64,000 bases of DNA from Schistosoma haematobium (GCF_000699445.3 NC_067196.1:75647864-75711863); one strand, 5' to 3'; positions 24,101 through 32,539 are shown, numbered from the stretch's first letter. Notes: a model not told the origin generated them from the sequence alone. A program made the numbers and translations.

Positions 24101-24909
24101 AACACCAAGGTCAGAATTTTCAATACAAATGTCAAGACAGTTCTAATGTATGGGGCAGGAACCTGGAGAACTACAAAAGCCATCATCCAGAAGATACAAG
24201 TGTTTAGTAACAGTTGTCTACGCAAAGTACTTCAGATCCGTTGGCCGAACACTATTAGCAACAACCTAATGTGAGAGAGGACAAACTAGATTCGAGCAGA
24301 GAAAGAAATCAGGAAGAAGCGCTGGACGTGGATAGGACACACATTGAGGAAAGCACCGAAATGCATCACAAGGCAAGTCTCTAGATGGAATCCTAAAGGC
24401 CAAAGGAAAAGAGGAAGATCAAAGAACACATTACGCCGAGAAATGGAGACAGACACGAGAAGAATGAGCAACACTTGGATAAAACTAGAAAGGAAGGACC
24501 AGGACAGAGTGGGTTGGAGATTGTTGGTTGGCGGCCTATGCTCTCTAATGGAGGTAACAGGCGTAAATAAGTAACAATTTAATGTTAATTTTCTAGAATT
24601 TCAACAACAATAACAAAATAACTCACTTTCACCTTTCCAATTAATATAAAAATAACCAAAACAACATTGATATTGAGCATGATGCCAATCATCTATTTCA
24701 TAAATCATTCTACTAAATGCAATACATTTACATAACATTTGAAATATAGAATTATCCTTCTAAAATAAAATTTAATTATTAATAATTTTTGTTTGTTATT
24801 TTTGAATTACATTTAAACAATTTAAAATAGATTCATTTATCATTGATTCATTTTTTGTTAATTGTTCATTAGGTGTTTGCAAAATATTGACATTCTTTTG
24901 CATTATATC
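116..24909 (-). CDS. TTC23: TTC23-like tetratricopeptide repeat protein gene, 11 exons in window, 3' end off the left edge
   Basis: Coding exons in order: 24811-24909, 24633-24759, 22913-23093, 20814-21068, 20048-20174, 17747-17826, 16489-16589, 10350-10630, 6036-6185, 3084-3166, 116-167. All introns are GT/AG and phases match, giving 1536 nt (512 codons) with no stop. Seen: TPR-like helices throughout, such as [49 protein letters not shown] and [19 protein letters not shown]. From family knowledge these line up in order over the length of vertebrate TTC23/TTC23L (about 450 aa), whose TTC23 member is linked to the cilium base and Hedgehog signalling; a ciliary role here is inference. The gene is Asn/Lys rich with long low-complexity inserts (exons 4 and 8). 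The start is uncertain: an ATG lies 5 nt into the first listed exon, but that exon has a good acceptor, so earlier exons may exist to the right. The last in-window exon ends on a GTGAGT donor. Introns hold almost all mobile DNA of the left 25 kb. The name rests on recalled family sequence. Confidence 0.82.
1871..1914 (-). ncRNA. Hammerhead-like ribozyme motif, copy A
   Basis: Minus strand: CTGAAGA core, one extra A, helix II GTGGCC/GGTCAC with a 7-nt loop, GAAA core, and ATC at the expected cleavage triplet. Stem I is only about 3 bp (TCT/AGA). Stem III is minimal, as in Penelope-type hammerheads. Activity unproven. Confidence 0.5.
2245..2291 (-). ncRNA. Hammerhead-like ribozyme motif, copy B
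   Basis: Same layout as copy A: CTGAAGA, helix II GTGGTT/AAGTCAC, GAAA, GTC cleavage triplet, and stem I TTCT/AGAA. The distal helix II pairs differ from copy A but still pair (C-G to T-A and C-G to T-G), which suggests selection on the fold before decay. Confidence 0.5.
3084..3166 (-). CDS. TTC23-like exon 10 (residues 468-494)
   Basis: Acceptor TAAACACAG, donor GTTAGCC. Encodes [19 protein letters not shown] then KDILNALS, which matches the C-terminal TTC23 block (C-L-x-I-x-x-x-x-Y-G-x-x-x-K-R-T...). Phase 0 in, phase 2 out. Confidence 0.8.
3739..4310 (-). pseudogene. GIY-YIG endonuclease region and C-terminal tail of the Penelope-like element
   Basis: Split over three frames. [14 protein letters not shown] keeps the YIG half of the GIY-YIG motif; downstream, [20 protein letters not shown] and a tail with [14 protein letters not shown] follow. 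At least two frameshifts and stops separate this from the RT frame. Confidence 0.7.
4412..5368 (-). pseudogene. Penelope-type reverse transcriptase fragment
   Basis: An open frame of 318 codons with the Penelope RT signatures in order: [13 protein letters not shown] (residues 8-20), [11 protein letters not shown] (motif A, catalytic Asp), [17 protein letters not shown] (motif B), [12 protein letters not shown] (motif C, both Asp present) and [10 protein letters not shown]. The RT core looks intact, but the upstream finger region has two in-frame stops and the endonuclease is frameshifted, so the element is dead as a unit. Known Penelope RTs resemble telomerase RT and pair with a GIY-YIG domain. 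Confidence 0.85.
6036..6185 (-). CDS. TTC23-like exon 9 (residues 418-467)
   Basis: Acceptor TAATTTTAG, donor GTATGTAC; 150 nt, phase 0 at both ends. Encodes [20 protein letters not shown] then a second helix pair ending EAFNQAEM, matching the last full TPR of TTC23 (E-x-L-x-x-K-x-E-x-F-G...). Confidence 0.8.
6285..6802 (+). mobile_element. Solo LTR, family LTR-2 (old copy)
   Basis: Begins TGTTAT and ends ATAACA. It aligns end to end with the reverse complement of the LTR at 59618-60540 once the nested 411-bp insertion there is removed, so it serves as an empty-site paralogue. It has lost the TATA and AATAAA signals seen in the other copy. Flanking 5-mers do not match, so either age or recombination has removed the duplication. 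Confidence 0.7.
7143..7232. repeat. Foldback remnant of Penelope-like terminus
   Basis: AATAAGAAGATGAAGATTAT is followed, after a few bases, by its approximate reverse complement and by CTTATCAAAGGGATTAATTG. Both halves match the two ends of the Penelope-like element at 41475-43784, whose right end reads TTATCAAAGGGACTAATTG. I read it as a short inverted dimer of that terminus. Confidence 0.55.
7240..10040. other. Intron sequence, nothing recognised
   Basis: AT-rich stretch of the intron between TTC23-like exons 8 and 9. I see no domain, repeat copy or RNA motif that I can support. Confidence 0.4.
10047..10157. repeat. Palindrome made of two hammerhead-SINE 3' ends
   Basis: Arms of about 46 bp (10047-10092 and 10110-10157) around CCTGAAAGCACTGGACGG. 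Each arm matches the 3' end of the schistosome hammerhead SINE family seen at 20.6, 21.8 and 36.6 kb (GATCATGAA...GGTCTAACAT...CCATTGAAAA). Confidence 0.7.
10350..10630 (-). CDS. TTC23-like exon 8 (residues 324-417)
   Basis: Acceptor TTAACAG, donor GTAAGTC. Encodes [20 protein letters not shown], an Asn/Ser/Asp-rich insert, then [20 protein letters not shown], which leads straight into exon 9. The insert is absent from vertebrate TTC23 as I recall it. Ends in phase 0. Confidence 0.75.
10972..11805 (+). pseudogene. RTE endonuclease domain (APE/EEP type)
   Basis: Reads from a Met at 10972 through [18 protein letters not shown] (catalytic Glu), [22 protein letters not shown] and QIDHICINK. The N of GDLNAK is kept but the expected Asp is Gly here. 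The frame breaks at about 11803 by a deletion of roughly 10 bp; the catalytic SDHH follows in another frame at about 11836. RTE endonucleases nick target DNA to prime reverse transcription. Confidence 0.85.
12021..12275 (+). pseudogene. RTE linker region between endonuclease and RT
   Basis: Continues the element in frame with [20 protein letters not shown] and [20 protein letters not shown]. It is cut at 12275 by the Penelope-like insertion, which adds foreign codons before the next stop at 12393. Confidence 0.75.
12291..12453 (-). repeat. Left inverted arm with hammerhead core
   Basis: Reverse complement of 13187-13350 with roughly 90% agreement by eye. The minus strand carries CTGATGA, a short GAT/ATC hairpin and GAAA at 12323-12345, the hammerhead core pattern known from Penelope-like termini. 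Confidence 0.65.
12519..12899 (+). pseudogene. GIY-YIG endonuclease of the Penelope-like element
   Basis: 126 codons. [20 protein letters not shown] shows the Cys pair and YIGRT of the GIY-YIG fold, then [13 protein letters not shown] (catalytic Arg region) and [11 protein letters not shown]. The C-terminus, [17 protein letters not shown], is the same type as in the 42.5-kb element. The domain looks whole, but no RT precedes it. Confidence 0.8.
13187..13350 (+). repeat. Right inverted arm with decayed hammerhead core
   Basis: Pairs with 12291-12453. The core at 13298-13320 reads CTAATGA, so the invariant G5 is lost while GAAA is kept. Confidence 0.6.
13471..14178 (+). pseudogene. RTE reverse transcriptase, N-terminal part
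   Basis: Contains [58 protein letters not shown] and the motif A block [14 protein letters not shown]. It stops at 14176 where a Cys codon became TGA; the next part continues in the same frame. Confidence 0.85.
14200..14940 (+). pseudogene. RTE reverse transcriptase, C-terminal part
   Basis: Same frame as the part before it. [20 protein letters not shown] (motif B), [12 protein letters not shown] (motif C with FADD), [20 protein letters not shown] and [11 protein letters not shown]. Ends at a TGA that again replaces a Cys codon; homology runs on to about 15130 (RGRPKNTL). Confidence 0.85.
15167..16488. other. Intron sequence, nothing recognised
   Basis: AT-rich remainder of the largest TTC23-like intron, right of the RTE. 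No repeat copy or domain seen. Confidence 0.4.
16489..16589 (-). CDS. TTC23-like exon 7 (residues 290-323)
   Basis: Found by phase: exon 6 leaves 2 nt and exon 8 needs 1 nt. This 101-nt segment has an acceptor (ACATATAG), a GTGAGT donor, exactly those phases and an open frame ending [20 protein letters not shown]. It fits an amphipathic TPR helix pair. Support is by phase and pattern rather than strong sequence match. Confidence 0.65.
17747..17826 (-). CDS. TTC23-like exon 6 (residues 264-289)
   Basis: Acceptor TTTTTTTCCAG, donor GTGAGTTT. Encodes [20 protein letters not shown] then YEISNKM, completing the TPR started in exon 5. Phase 0 in, phase 2 out. Confidence 0.75.
17974..18044 (-). ncRNA. 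Schistosome-type hammerhead ribozyme, left arm (decayed core)
   Basis: Minus strand: CTAACGA in place of CTGATGA (invariant G5 lost), a perfect 5-bp helix II GTTCC/GGAAC with loop AAAT, then GAAAC and GTC. Likely inactive. Confidence 0.7.
18050..18107 (+). ncRNA. Schistosome-type hammerhead ribozyme, right arm
   Basis: Core CTGATGA at 18062-18068, CAAATAGG loop as in the schistosome satellite hammerhead, GAAAC, and GTC cleavage triplet. Core intact, but helix II has lost its closing G-C pair (C11.1 is A) and stem I next to the core is weakened (TTAG against CAGG). Confidence 0.75.
18130..20040. other. Intron sequence, nothing firm
   Basis: AT-rich. A plus-strand stretch at about 19450-19570 can be read as a short helix-rich peptide ([20 protein letters not shown]), but it has no splice or start context, so no gene is called. 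Confidence 0.35.
20048..20174 (-). CDS. TTC23-like exon 5 (residues 221-263)
   Basis: Acceptor TTATTTAG, donor GTAAGTC. A clear TPR unit: [20 protein letters not shown], then [18 protein letters not shown]. The Y-G-x-x-S-x-E-V-x-x-x-Y-x-x-L-A pattern is typical of TPR helix B to the next helix A. Ends in phase 0. Confidence 0.85.
20528..20680 (-). repeat. Hammerhead SINE (tRNA-like schistosome family), truncated
   Basis: Minus strand: box B GGTTCGATTCC (about 20647-20658), then a hammerhead relic (CTGTGGA for CTGAGGA, loop, GGAAAC) and the family 3' end ending in CATGATTTCAATGAAAG. The B box marks RNA polymerase III ancestry. Confidence 0.7.
20814..21068 (-). CDS. TTC23-like exon 4 (residues 136-220)
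   Basis: Acceptor TTTTATCAG, donor GTAGGTAT. It encodes [20 protein letters not shown], an Asn/Asp/Lys-rich insert ([18 protein letters not shown]) and the helix [20 protein letters not shown]. The insert is longer than the same place in vertebrate TTC23. Phase 2 in, phase 2 out. Confidence 0.78.
21100..21460 (-). mobile_element. Relic of a Penelope-like 3' end
   Basis: Has no open frame but aligns over about 350 bp with the minus-oriented arm at 41513-41880: ATTTCGAACAATCTG, AATAAAAGGCAAACTAGACA, TTTTTAAACACACAAAGG, TTAGTATACGC. It is a much older copy of the same family as the 42-kb palindrome. Confidence 0.65.
21587..21850 (+). repeat. Hammerhead SINE with an inverted 3'-end fragment at its head
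   Basis: 21655-21850 is a plus-strand SINE: box A TGGCTCAGTGG at 21667-21677, a decayed box B, a hammerhead relic near 21753-21790 and the family 3' end. Immediately left, 21587-21640 is the same 3' end in the opposite sense, so the unit is an inverted dimer. Confidence 0.7.
21851..22910. other. Intron sequence, nothing recognised
   Basis: AT-rich intron between TTC23-like exons 3 and 4. No supported feature. Confidence 0.4.
22913..23093 (-). CDS. TTC23-like exon 3 (residues 76-135)
   Basis: Acceptor TCTATTCAG, donor GTAAGTGG. It starts [18 protein letters not shown], matching the QA-x-HAEKA helix of TTC23, then an Asn/Gln-rich loop and [19 protein letters not shown]. Enters in phase 1 and leaves in phase 2, in agreement with its neighbours. 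Confidence 0.8.
23885..24575 (+). mobile_element. RTE retrotransposon, 5'-truncated
   Basis: Perfect 10-bp target-site duplication AATTTAATGT (23875-23884 and 24576-24585). The sequence matches the last 690 bp of the 10.9-kb RTE, from GGAAAAGCAAGATTCTCC to the AACAGGCGTAAATAAG tail. The frame is lost in the first half; 24344-24574 still reads [11 protein letters not shown] and [20 protein letters not shown]. It lies 58 bp from TTC23-like exon 2. Confidence 0.88.
24633..24759 (-). CDS. TTC23-like exon 2 (residues 34-75)
   Basis: Acceptor TTTTAG, donor GTGAAAGT. It encodes the most recognisable TTC23 segment, [20 protein letters not shown], then a hydrophobic helix ending in FYINWK. In vertebrate TTC23 the matching stretch reads as a Cys-Val-Ala-Leu-Thr helix followed by a Trp-containing turn. 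Ends in phase 1. Confidence 0.8.
24811..24909 (-). CDS. TTC23-like exon 1 of window (residues 1-33)
   Basis: Acceptor TTTATAG before GATATAATG and donor GTAATTC. It encodes [11 protein letters not shown] then a polar stretch ending in ESILNCLN. It could hold the true start (ATG at codon 3) or be an internal exon. Phase 0 at both ends; a 51-bp intron separates it from the next exon. Confidence 0.6.
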
Positions 24910-26750
24910 CTATAAATAATATTAGTAGTATATCATCAAAATTTAAGAATAACAATGTTTAAATGAACATTTTTTTATCTTAACAGATAGTATGATAATC
25001 ATTTAAAGTCTTAAAAGAAACAATATAAGTCTCAGTTGATATGGTATTCTATAAGAAATGGGAAAAAATCAAGGTCACAAGATGCTAGAACATGTTATTT
25101 ATTTTTTCTATTTGTTGTAAGACTATCTTTCATTAGTTACTTAAATTCAACGAATGCTATCATAATAACTAAATACACTTTTAGATTTCTTGTCTGAATA
25201 TGTGGAAGCATTCGCATCTGATAATGATGCTATTTATGGTTAAATCTGATAGTATATGATTACATGATTTCATTGAAACATCTCTACATTTTCATCAGTT
25301 CATTGAATAATTTACTAAAATGTTTGGATAACAGCCATTTGGTAATTTTCTTTTTTTAATAGTTGACATTATTCTATCACAATTTAAATTACTATTTCCT
25401 TACTTCTATGATATTTGTGTTCTCGGTTTCCATCACAAATGTAAACAAAGAAAAATTTTTTTTTAGTCCGATGATATATCAAAACTCCATGATATTTCTT
25501 AACATTCTTTTTAGTTATATTCAACCTGATCAAAGATTAAAGAATTTAAAATTTTTTAACAAAACTTATCACACATAAAACAAACAAATAAGATACCCGC
25601 TAAACAACAATAAAATATTTTAAAATATGAATTTGTAAGTAATTTACAACTGGAAACGTTTTGATGATGTTGTTAAAGTGGTAACCAAATATTGTAAATA
25701 ATTCATATATTTTTGATACAACTATTGTATAACAGTTTACCCAATAACTTTCTTGTGTTTAGAAATAACTATACTTAATCAATTGTTATATTGTATCATT
25801 TACATTCTAACTTTACACTTTTATTTTGTTTCCCTTCAAATAAACCCTTTTTTTTAAAGAATATTTTGTGGAGCAAATGAATAGTATAACTAATTGAAGA
25901 TTACGTTTATTTTTAATATGTAGAAAAATGAATCAACGTTGCTTTCGATTCGATTACTTTCAAGTTACTGTTACTGTTACCATACTTGTTTATATAATTT
26001 AAACAGCATTCGAAACTATATACATGAAGTTGTAAATATTCATGGCTGAATCATTTTTTTCTACCTTATTGACTTTTACAAACCAGAGAGAATCTAAGTT
26101 ATTTGATAAGTCAGTATAAAATAAGAAACTTGGATGATGAAAAGGTAGTAATAAACACAGGAAATCAGGCATACAAAATGATATGCTAACCAAGATATAA
26201 TAAAAGAAAGGCAAATATATCTAGATAATGAGACTAATTTTAAGACTGTTATTGGAATGATTAACCTGATGAGTTATAAACCTGATATATATATATATAT
26301 TGACAAAAAAACAGAAGCCATTTGCAACCTCGTATATATAAGTATGACGCAAGAAAAATTTTATTGGAATTAGTAGTCAAGATAATAGAAAGCTACTGTA
26401 CACGTGCTGGGAGAAATGATATCCCCAGCACTTAATAGTTTAAAGCTTAAAGGGTTTTAGGAGTCGGCAAATCACACCTTATTTTAAGATGTTCTACGGT
26501 TTATAATACTGAAGTTATCCAAATGCACTTTTAAAATATTGAAAAATACTAACAAATTAAAGTTTTTAATATAATCACTGGTGGATTACGTTGAAAGTTT
26601 TAATTCTTAATTTTTAAACGATGTTTCATTAAGCCAACAGTTCTTAAAAGAGAATAGTTTGCACCCGAACTATCAAGTTATTGTTAGTCAAGTACTCCTA
26701 TGACTCTTCATTACGTAACTAGAATAAGAACACACATGCCTGTGTCGGCG
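24910..26750. other. AT-rich region, nothing recognised
   Basis: Upstream of the first TTC23-like exon found. It may contain its promoter or earlier exons, but I could not identify either. A small hairpin (GCTGGG...CCCAGC, 26407-26433) is present. Confidence 0.35.
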
Positions 26751-26756
26751 TTGAAT

Positions 26757-27180
26757 GTCGCGGATGCTGGGTGAGCATCAGATGCAGATGGCTCAGTGGG
26801 TCAACGGAGCAATCGAGGTCAGTGCGCCACAGACTCGACATTTTGACGGAGAGCGTGCACATACTGCAGAAAAGAAGTGGCATGGCGAGCAGAACCACTA
26901 CAAGAACAACTGTTAAAGTGGAGAACGATTATTGTGTGTGCTACTAATGTTTACATATATAAGCAGTATGTATCACCAGTCAAATGTGAAATGTATGGCG
27001 GCAGAAGATTGAGAAAGTCGAAGAGAAGAGAACGAGGACAGAGGGTGATTAGTATGGAAAGGAAGGAACAACAATGTCGAGACAACTGATGGATATTTTG
27101 CAAATGAAGTATTCACTGTAATGTTCTCAGATTTTACCAAGAGATTCTGTAGTTTTACGTTTAAATACATTTAGTTGTCC
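26757..27180 (+). repeat. Possible dispersed repeat with a tRNA-like box A
   Basis: GGATGCTGG and GGCTCAGTGGG near 26760-26801 resemble the head of the hammerhead SINE, followed by purine-rich sequence that I recall as dispersed in schistosome genomes. There is no second copy in this window, so this is a weak call. Confidence 0.3.
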
Positions 27181-28062
27181 CAACTCGTATTCTCATTCAC
27201 TACAAAATTAGTGGTACTATATTAAAGCCATTAAAAACTTCTGCAGATGGCCTGGGACCTTTAAATGTTAACTCTCACTAACTATGCATAAAGTAAGTGA
27301 TTATTTAGTCCCAAACGCCTTTGCAGTTAGCGAGGTATAATGTTTGATCATCTACTTCTTGAATTCTGTACTAATGCATTACCATTCCCGTAAATCGTCG
27401 GTGCTTTTATATTCAAGTGGCTAAAATGTTTGAAAACTAATGACTAACTTCACCGGCTCTAAAATGTAAGCCTGAAGTTAGGTTCCAGGAGTAGTGGCCT
27501 GTTATACACTGGTCACAGTACTAGCCACTGGCAAGGTATCAACAGAACACCGTCTCTATAAGGTCAAGAACATAAAGACCTATGAGTAATTACATTCGAA
27601 GAACTAAAAATTACAATGGGTTGGCTTATAGAAGATCTCACAGCTTATAGTCACCTTTCAAAGACTTCAAATACTTAAAGGAAGATAATTTCCGGGTTTA
27701 TTGCCCAAGAATATGATACGTAATCAAGGGTACTGCACCTAATTAGATAGTCCATATCTTACCAAAGATGACACAGTCATACATGTTCAAATTGACTGCA
27801 CTAGATTAGTGGCAGACGTTTTCAACCTCTTCTATTAAGGGAGTTTAGAAAGCCTGAGTCTATCATTTATAGCTTAATATAGAAAACGAAACTTTCGTAT
27901 ATTGACACAACGTACTATAACTGATAATCTTGGGGCCTAAGTGCATTATAATATTGTCTCTTCCACGACCAAAAATCTTCTATGATAATAAAAACGATCA
28001 AAAAATTGAGATAAAAATAAACTAAGGGTAGAATGCTGTTTTTTGCATACTATAGTTAGAAC

Positions 28063-28329
28063 TTGATACGTAAGCTAACTGGTTCAGGCTGCCATACTCC
28101 AGTAGCACGGAGGAACATTTTCAGGCCAAATCCCAGAATAGTAGATGTAGTAACAGTATCAGTGGTAATGGGAAAAAATAGACATCAAACATACGATTCG
28201 AGAAAATATAAATTAATGACCATTAATTTAAAACCAAAACATGTTATGAGGAATTCAGAAGCTAAAATTGGAGGGAAGACAAGAGTGGATGCATCTGAGC
28301 CATTGCAAATGATTTTCGGTGACGTTTAA
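28063..28329 (+). other. Unrecognised open frame of 88 codons
   Basis: Basic peptide with RRNIFRPNPRIVDVVTV and KYKLMTINLKPKH. No family recognised and no splice context seen. It could be a fragment of an exon or mobile element, or chance. Confidence 0.2.
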
Positions 28330-28804
28330 TTTCTCTAACCATTTGTTATGATAATCACGCACTATAGTGTGTGATAATATGTCATTAGATTTAAATGGTC
28401 TCAACGGAACTAGAAAGCTGCTACTCAGTCAAATACTTCACCAAAAAATAAAGCCCCCTAAGAAAATAATTTTCAGTCTTTATTTTGATGCAAAACACCC
28501 TAAACTAATGTGGAGATATGACTGACAAGCTTATTTTGTAAACAGTTTTTAATATTATTTGTATTTGTTTGTCATGCTATGCCATATCACCGCTATTTTC
28601 ACGCAATAACACACTGTATATTATTAATGTACATGTCATACGCATCTCCATTGGTCTCGCGTTCATATCTGTTTGGTCCACCACACTAACGTTTTTCAGC
28701 GTAGTGAACCACAGCATAAACATATTGCGCCGGAAGCTTAATTTTAATAACTTCTATGTTTGAAGTAACATTATAACCATAACCGCCGGTTATAATTTTA
28801 ACAA

Positions 28805-29240
28805 AATGTTCATTCAAATGGTTCTGGGAAGAATAGAACAAGCTTTTGCTCAATGTGCTTCCATATCTAGTAACAATGGATCACCGATATCTCCAGGTAA
28901 GAACCCAGGTATGTTCAACGACAAAAGATAATATAAAATTAGCAAATTACAGCGAGATGTCGTCCCTCCTAAAGGACCTCTAGAGAGTCGCTTGGACTAG
29001 CTCATCTTGCATCGATCGGTGCTGAGACCAGCACCAATACGTATTGGAATTCCAGAATTTATTTGACTACTCTTAAGGAGGTGTGCTTACAGTCGTTCCA
29101 CCCAAAAATTTCTGGGTGTTACCCCTAAGGTTTGTGTTGGTGCCAAGTTCAAGTAAGTATTTAAAGGGGTTCCTGAAAACTGTTTATGATGTTATAAGTC
29201 AATAGGAAGGTCACCTCTTTTACGCGCATACAGGCGCCTG
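28805..29240 (-). mobile_element. CR1-like retrotransposon 3' end, 5'-truncated relic
   Basis: Aligns over about 430 bp with the 3' end of the CR1-like element at 52535-54352: CTTCCATATCTAGTAACA, TCTCCAGG, GAGAGTCGCTTGGACTGG-type, TTTCTGGGTGTTA and AAGTATTTAAAGGGG. Both share the terminal CCATTTGAA-type boundary. Confidence 0.65.
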
Positions 29241-29699
29241 TACTCTAATGAGCACTAGATTTGATTCCAAATATATTTAGAAGTTCTTTTTTTTATAATT
29301 TTATATTTCGAAAATAGGTAATTTTTGGATGCTATATACATCACAACTGAGTCTAGATTAAAAAGAAACAAAACTTATGCGTTACTATAGTGACGTCTAA
29401 AAGGCTCGCGTGAAGTAGCAATTTTGATTGTATGTAGTGAAACGAAAAGAAAAGAACTAATATATAAAGTCTTTGAAGTATCTATGAACTGCAGTTAAGT
29501 AATTTTTCAAGTTGAACTCATCTGTACCTTAAAAGAACGAATAAAGGAGGGGTTACTTATCAGTTATTTAGTGTTCAATATATGTACAGTGTTAAGCATT
29601 TCTGGTGGTTTTCCATCCATTCCATGGAAGAAGTGTGTGCGTTTGATAATAATTTTCTTTTAATTTTTTTTCAAGGTTTATTACCACTTTTTTTCTTTC

Positions 29700-30310
29700 C
29701 TACTCCGGCGAATTGAAGCAAGCAGCAGTTGAGTGTTCATAGAATAAGTAGGGTCGTTTAGATGACAAGTCTTCAAGCACTCGCCTCACTAGATATCGAA
29801 CAGTTCGCGGATCCTCATCAAAGTCAAGGACTAACAACGCACACCGATCAGTTGTACTCCATGTGCTGTCTCGCTCAGTTGTGGTCCTGTAGTGGGATTG
29901 GGCCCTAACAACTCAATCCTCAATGCTGAACCCAAGACAACTGGGAAAACAGATGTGCAATATCTAACGCGGAGTAGAACACAACAATAGAAAATGCAGG
30001 GAGAATGAGTGGAGTTAATTCGAATTAGTCGGACGTCATGACTCGGCCTTGCAGGCGTGGTCGATCTGTACAACTTGCATTTTACTCATATTATACATAC
30101 TGTTCTATCTCCAGCCTGAATGTATTCTTCATAATATATTGATAATTGTTACGATACAATGAGTCAGTGTAGACAATGATATGACTTCCATGTAAGATCC
30201 GACAGATTAGGCAGTTACATCATAACAAATCTACCATTTTAGGATTAGGTCTATTATTAGAGCAGTACTGATATCACAGTAGACCATGATTCCGCAATCC
30301 TATGGTTTTT
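29700..30310 (+). repeat. Diverged dispersed repeat, copy 1 (longest)
   Basis: Shares GGGAAAACAGATG, CGGCCTTGCAGGCGTGGTC, CATCATAACAAATCTACC and GATTAGGTCTATTATTAGAG with copies at 31.56 and 32.54 kb in the same order and orientation. No coding capacity seen. Family unknown. Confidence 0.65.
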
Positions 30311-30609
30311 TGAACTTATTCCTGCTAATACATTTATATAATATCGTTATGTTCTTTTTATTTGACCATTAAAGTAGCCACAGTACCTGAATGTAACAAA
30401 AGGGTAATCCGCATTACGTAATAACCTCGATGTGTGATTGCCACATAATTTCTGAGGTCAAGCTACTCACATCCAACCCGAGTAGGCCTCAACTATCGAC
30501 ACAGACCAGCCACTTAGTTGGTCTATGAATATATGCATATAGATTTGAAGTGAAATGAAATTGGTAGTGACAATAACACTCTTATACGCAGTACTCTAAA
30601 TGCTACTTC

Positions 30610-31016
30610 TGTAGTGACTCACATTTATCACGAGAACACGACTGGTTTAATAAAAACAACTATTATTATAACCAACTGTACCAGTGTTTGTTTTAATGTG
30701 CTTTTATTTGACTGTGCTAATGACAGCTATATTGTGCTTCCATTCTTATTCTTACACTTTAATTGTGACTTCGCGCGAATTCGGTTACGTTCTGTAACCA
30801 AGCTTGTATCCTCGCACGATCTCGGTATCCTTTCGATACCACGAGATCGCCAGCAAATATATCTCGACTTGGTCCATTAACTGCTTTCTGATATTTGGCT
30901 TCTCGGGGATTTCATGGATTTATTTGGTTACGTTCAATCTTCGCCTTCTGATTTACTTGGCACGTGTTTCTTGGTAGCGGTGTTCATAGTTAACCTCAAC
31001 TCGACGCCACGCTACA
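30610..31016 (+). mobile_element. Solo LTR, family LTR-1
   Basis: 407 bp, TGTAG...CTACA ends, flanked by a 4-bp duplication CTTC (30606-30609 and 31017-31020). An LTR of exactly the same length lies at 59983-60389 on the other strand. No internal retrotransposon is attached, so this is a solo LTR left by recombination. A 4-bp duplication fits a Gypsy-type or similar integrase. Confidence 0.85.
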
Positions 31017-31020
31017 CTTC

Positions 31021-31555
31021 AATGCGTCTAGGTTTACTGACAGTTCAGATCCTGGGTATAAGATGGTGGTTAAGTATAGTATTCCCAAGCCCTACTCATT
31101 AAGAGGAAGATTGCTAAAAATACGCTTACGGTAGAGAACAAACTATGATATCTACAACCCACCCTAGGATTTTAACGAAGAGTTTAGATGCCTTGTAGTT
31201 AAAGTCGAAGTGAATGTTCCATCTAACAACCATAGTAACAATTAATATGAAGTGAAGTTACTAACTATAAATCATTGATAGTAATGACAATGATTTCAAT
31301 CTACTTCAACCATAAACATAATAAAGTTTCATCACACAAATACTAAGCTGACAAATTGATATTATCAGTTTGCTGTGAAACGTTCCTTGTTTATTTTTGT
31401 CGATTTTTACCAGCCATACTGAGCATGCACCTGTCTTGAACACTGCTGACCATGCCTGTAAGAATGGGACGCAGCGGCTTTGTTTGAAATATATTATTAT
31501 TACAATTGTGTAATGAAATGAATACCAATATAATCTATCCTAAGTGCCTCGTCTG
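31021..31555. other. Spacer, nothing recognised
   Basis: AT-rich; no supported feature. Confidence 0.35.
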
Positions 31556-31559
31556 ACAA

Positions 31560-31965
31560 TATGTAGTGACATTGGACCCAGCTGAACGGGAGACACTTGG
31601 GAAAACAGATGTTCAACATTTAACGCGAGGAAAATCCCAACGATGGAGAAGGCAGAACAATGAATTGAACTAATTCGAGTTGATTGGATGGAATGGCCCG
31701 GCCTTGCAGGCGTGGTCCCAGTTGATTGTTACCCTATATCTTTTATTCATATTAAATGTATTGTTCTATCTGTAGCCCAAGTTTTTTCTCCATCATGTAT
31801 TGGTGATTGTTATGGTGCAATTAGTTGGTGTAGACCATGATGTGACTCCCACGTAAGATCTTATAGATTACATCATGACAAATCTACAATTTAAGGATTA
31901 GGTCTATTATTAGAGCAGTACTGGTACCATAGGAGACCACAATTCTACAGATACTCCTATTCTTA
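31560..31965 (+). repeat. Diverged dispersed repeat, copy 2
   Basis: Same blocks as copy 1: GGGAAAACAGATGTTCAACA, GGCCTTGCAGGCGTGGTCCC, CATCATGACAAATCTACAAT and AGGATTAGGTCTATTATTAG. Confidence 0.65.
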
Positions 31966-32234
31966 CCCAAATTTTTGCAATGTTTTTCTATATATTAACA
32001 TTGTTCTAGGACTAATGTAGTCTCACTTTGATGTTGCTTACCCTTGGTTGATTGGAAGTTTGTTATTTGTCTTTGGTTAAATTTCTCATATATTAAATAA
32101 TTTTATTATTATATGTTAGACTGTTGACAATTAATTCTTCTTGCTACATGTGGCTTTCTGTTAAAAGCGTTTGCTGATAACTTAATTATTGAAGATAGGA
32201 TTTTCAGATACTTCAACACAAAAATACATACAGC

Positions 32235-32490
32235 TCTTCAATGTTGGGCTGAAGTTTCTAGAAGTATCCCAAATATCATCAAATATGAACAGGTATTTAT
32301 AAGCAATTGTCTGTAGACGAGACTCAATATCCGTTGACCGAATACCATCAGCAACAGCACACTGTGAGAGAATGCAAACCGACTTCCAGCCGAAAAGTAA
32401 ATTATGGAAAGACGTTGGAAGTGGACGGGATACAAATTGCGAAAATCACCGAACTGTATCACAAGACAAACCCTAACTTGACTTCGTACT
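32235..32490 (+). mobile_element. Degenerate RTE-like fragment
   Basis: Follows the RTE C-terminal region at DNA level: AACAGGTATTTATAAGCAAT, CCGTTGACCGAATACCATCA, GAAGTGGACGGGATACA and GTATCACAAGACAAACCC. No frame survives. It may belong to a sister RTE family. Confidence 0.55.
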
Positions 32491-32539
32491 GAACCAAAGT
32501 CACGCTGATTTTGATGGGAGAGTAACGTAGGGTTATTAA

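Noticed and set aside
26877..27089. Basic open frame of 70 codons
   Set aside because: Falls in purine-rich repeat-like sequence; the Arg/Lys-rich composition follows from the DNA, and no domain is visible.
28880..28900. Splice donor-like CAGGTAAG suggesting a host exon
   Set aside because: The surrounding 430 bp is a repeat shared with the CR1-like element on the opposite strand, so the motif is not evidence of a gene.
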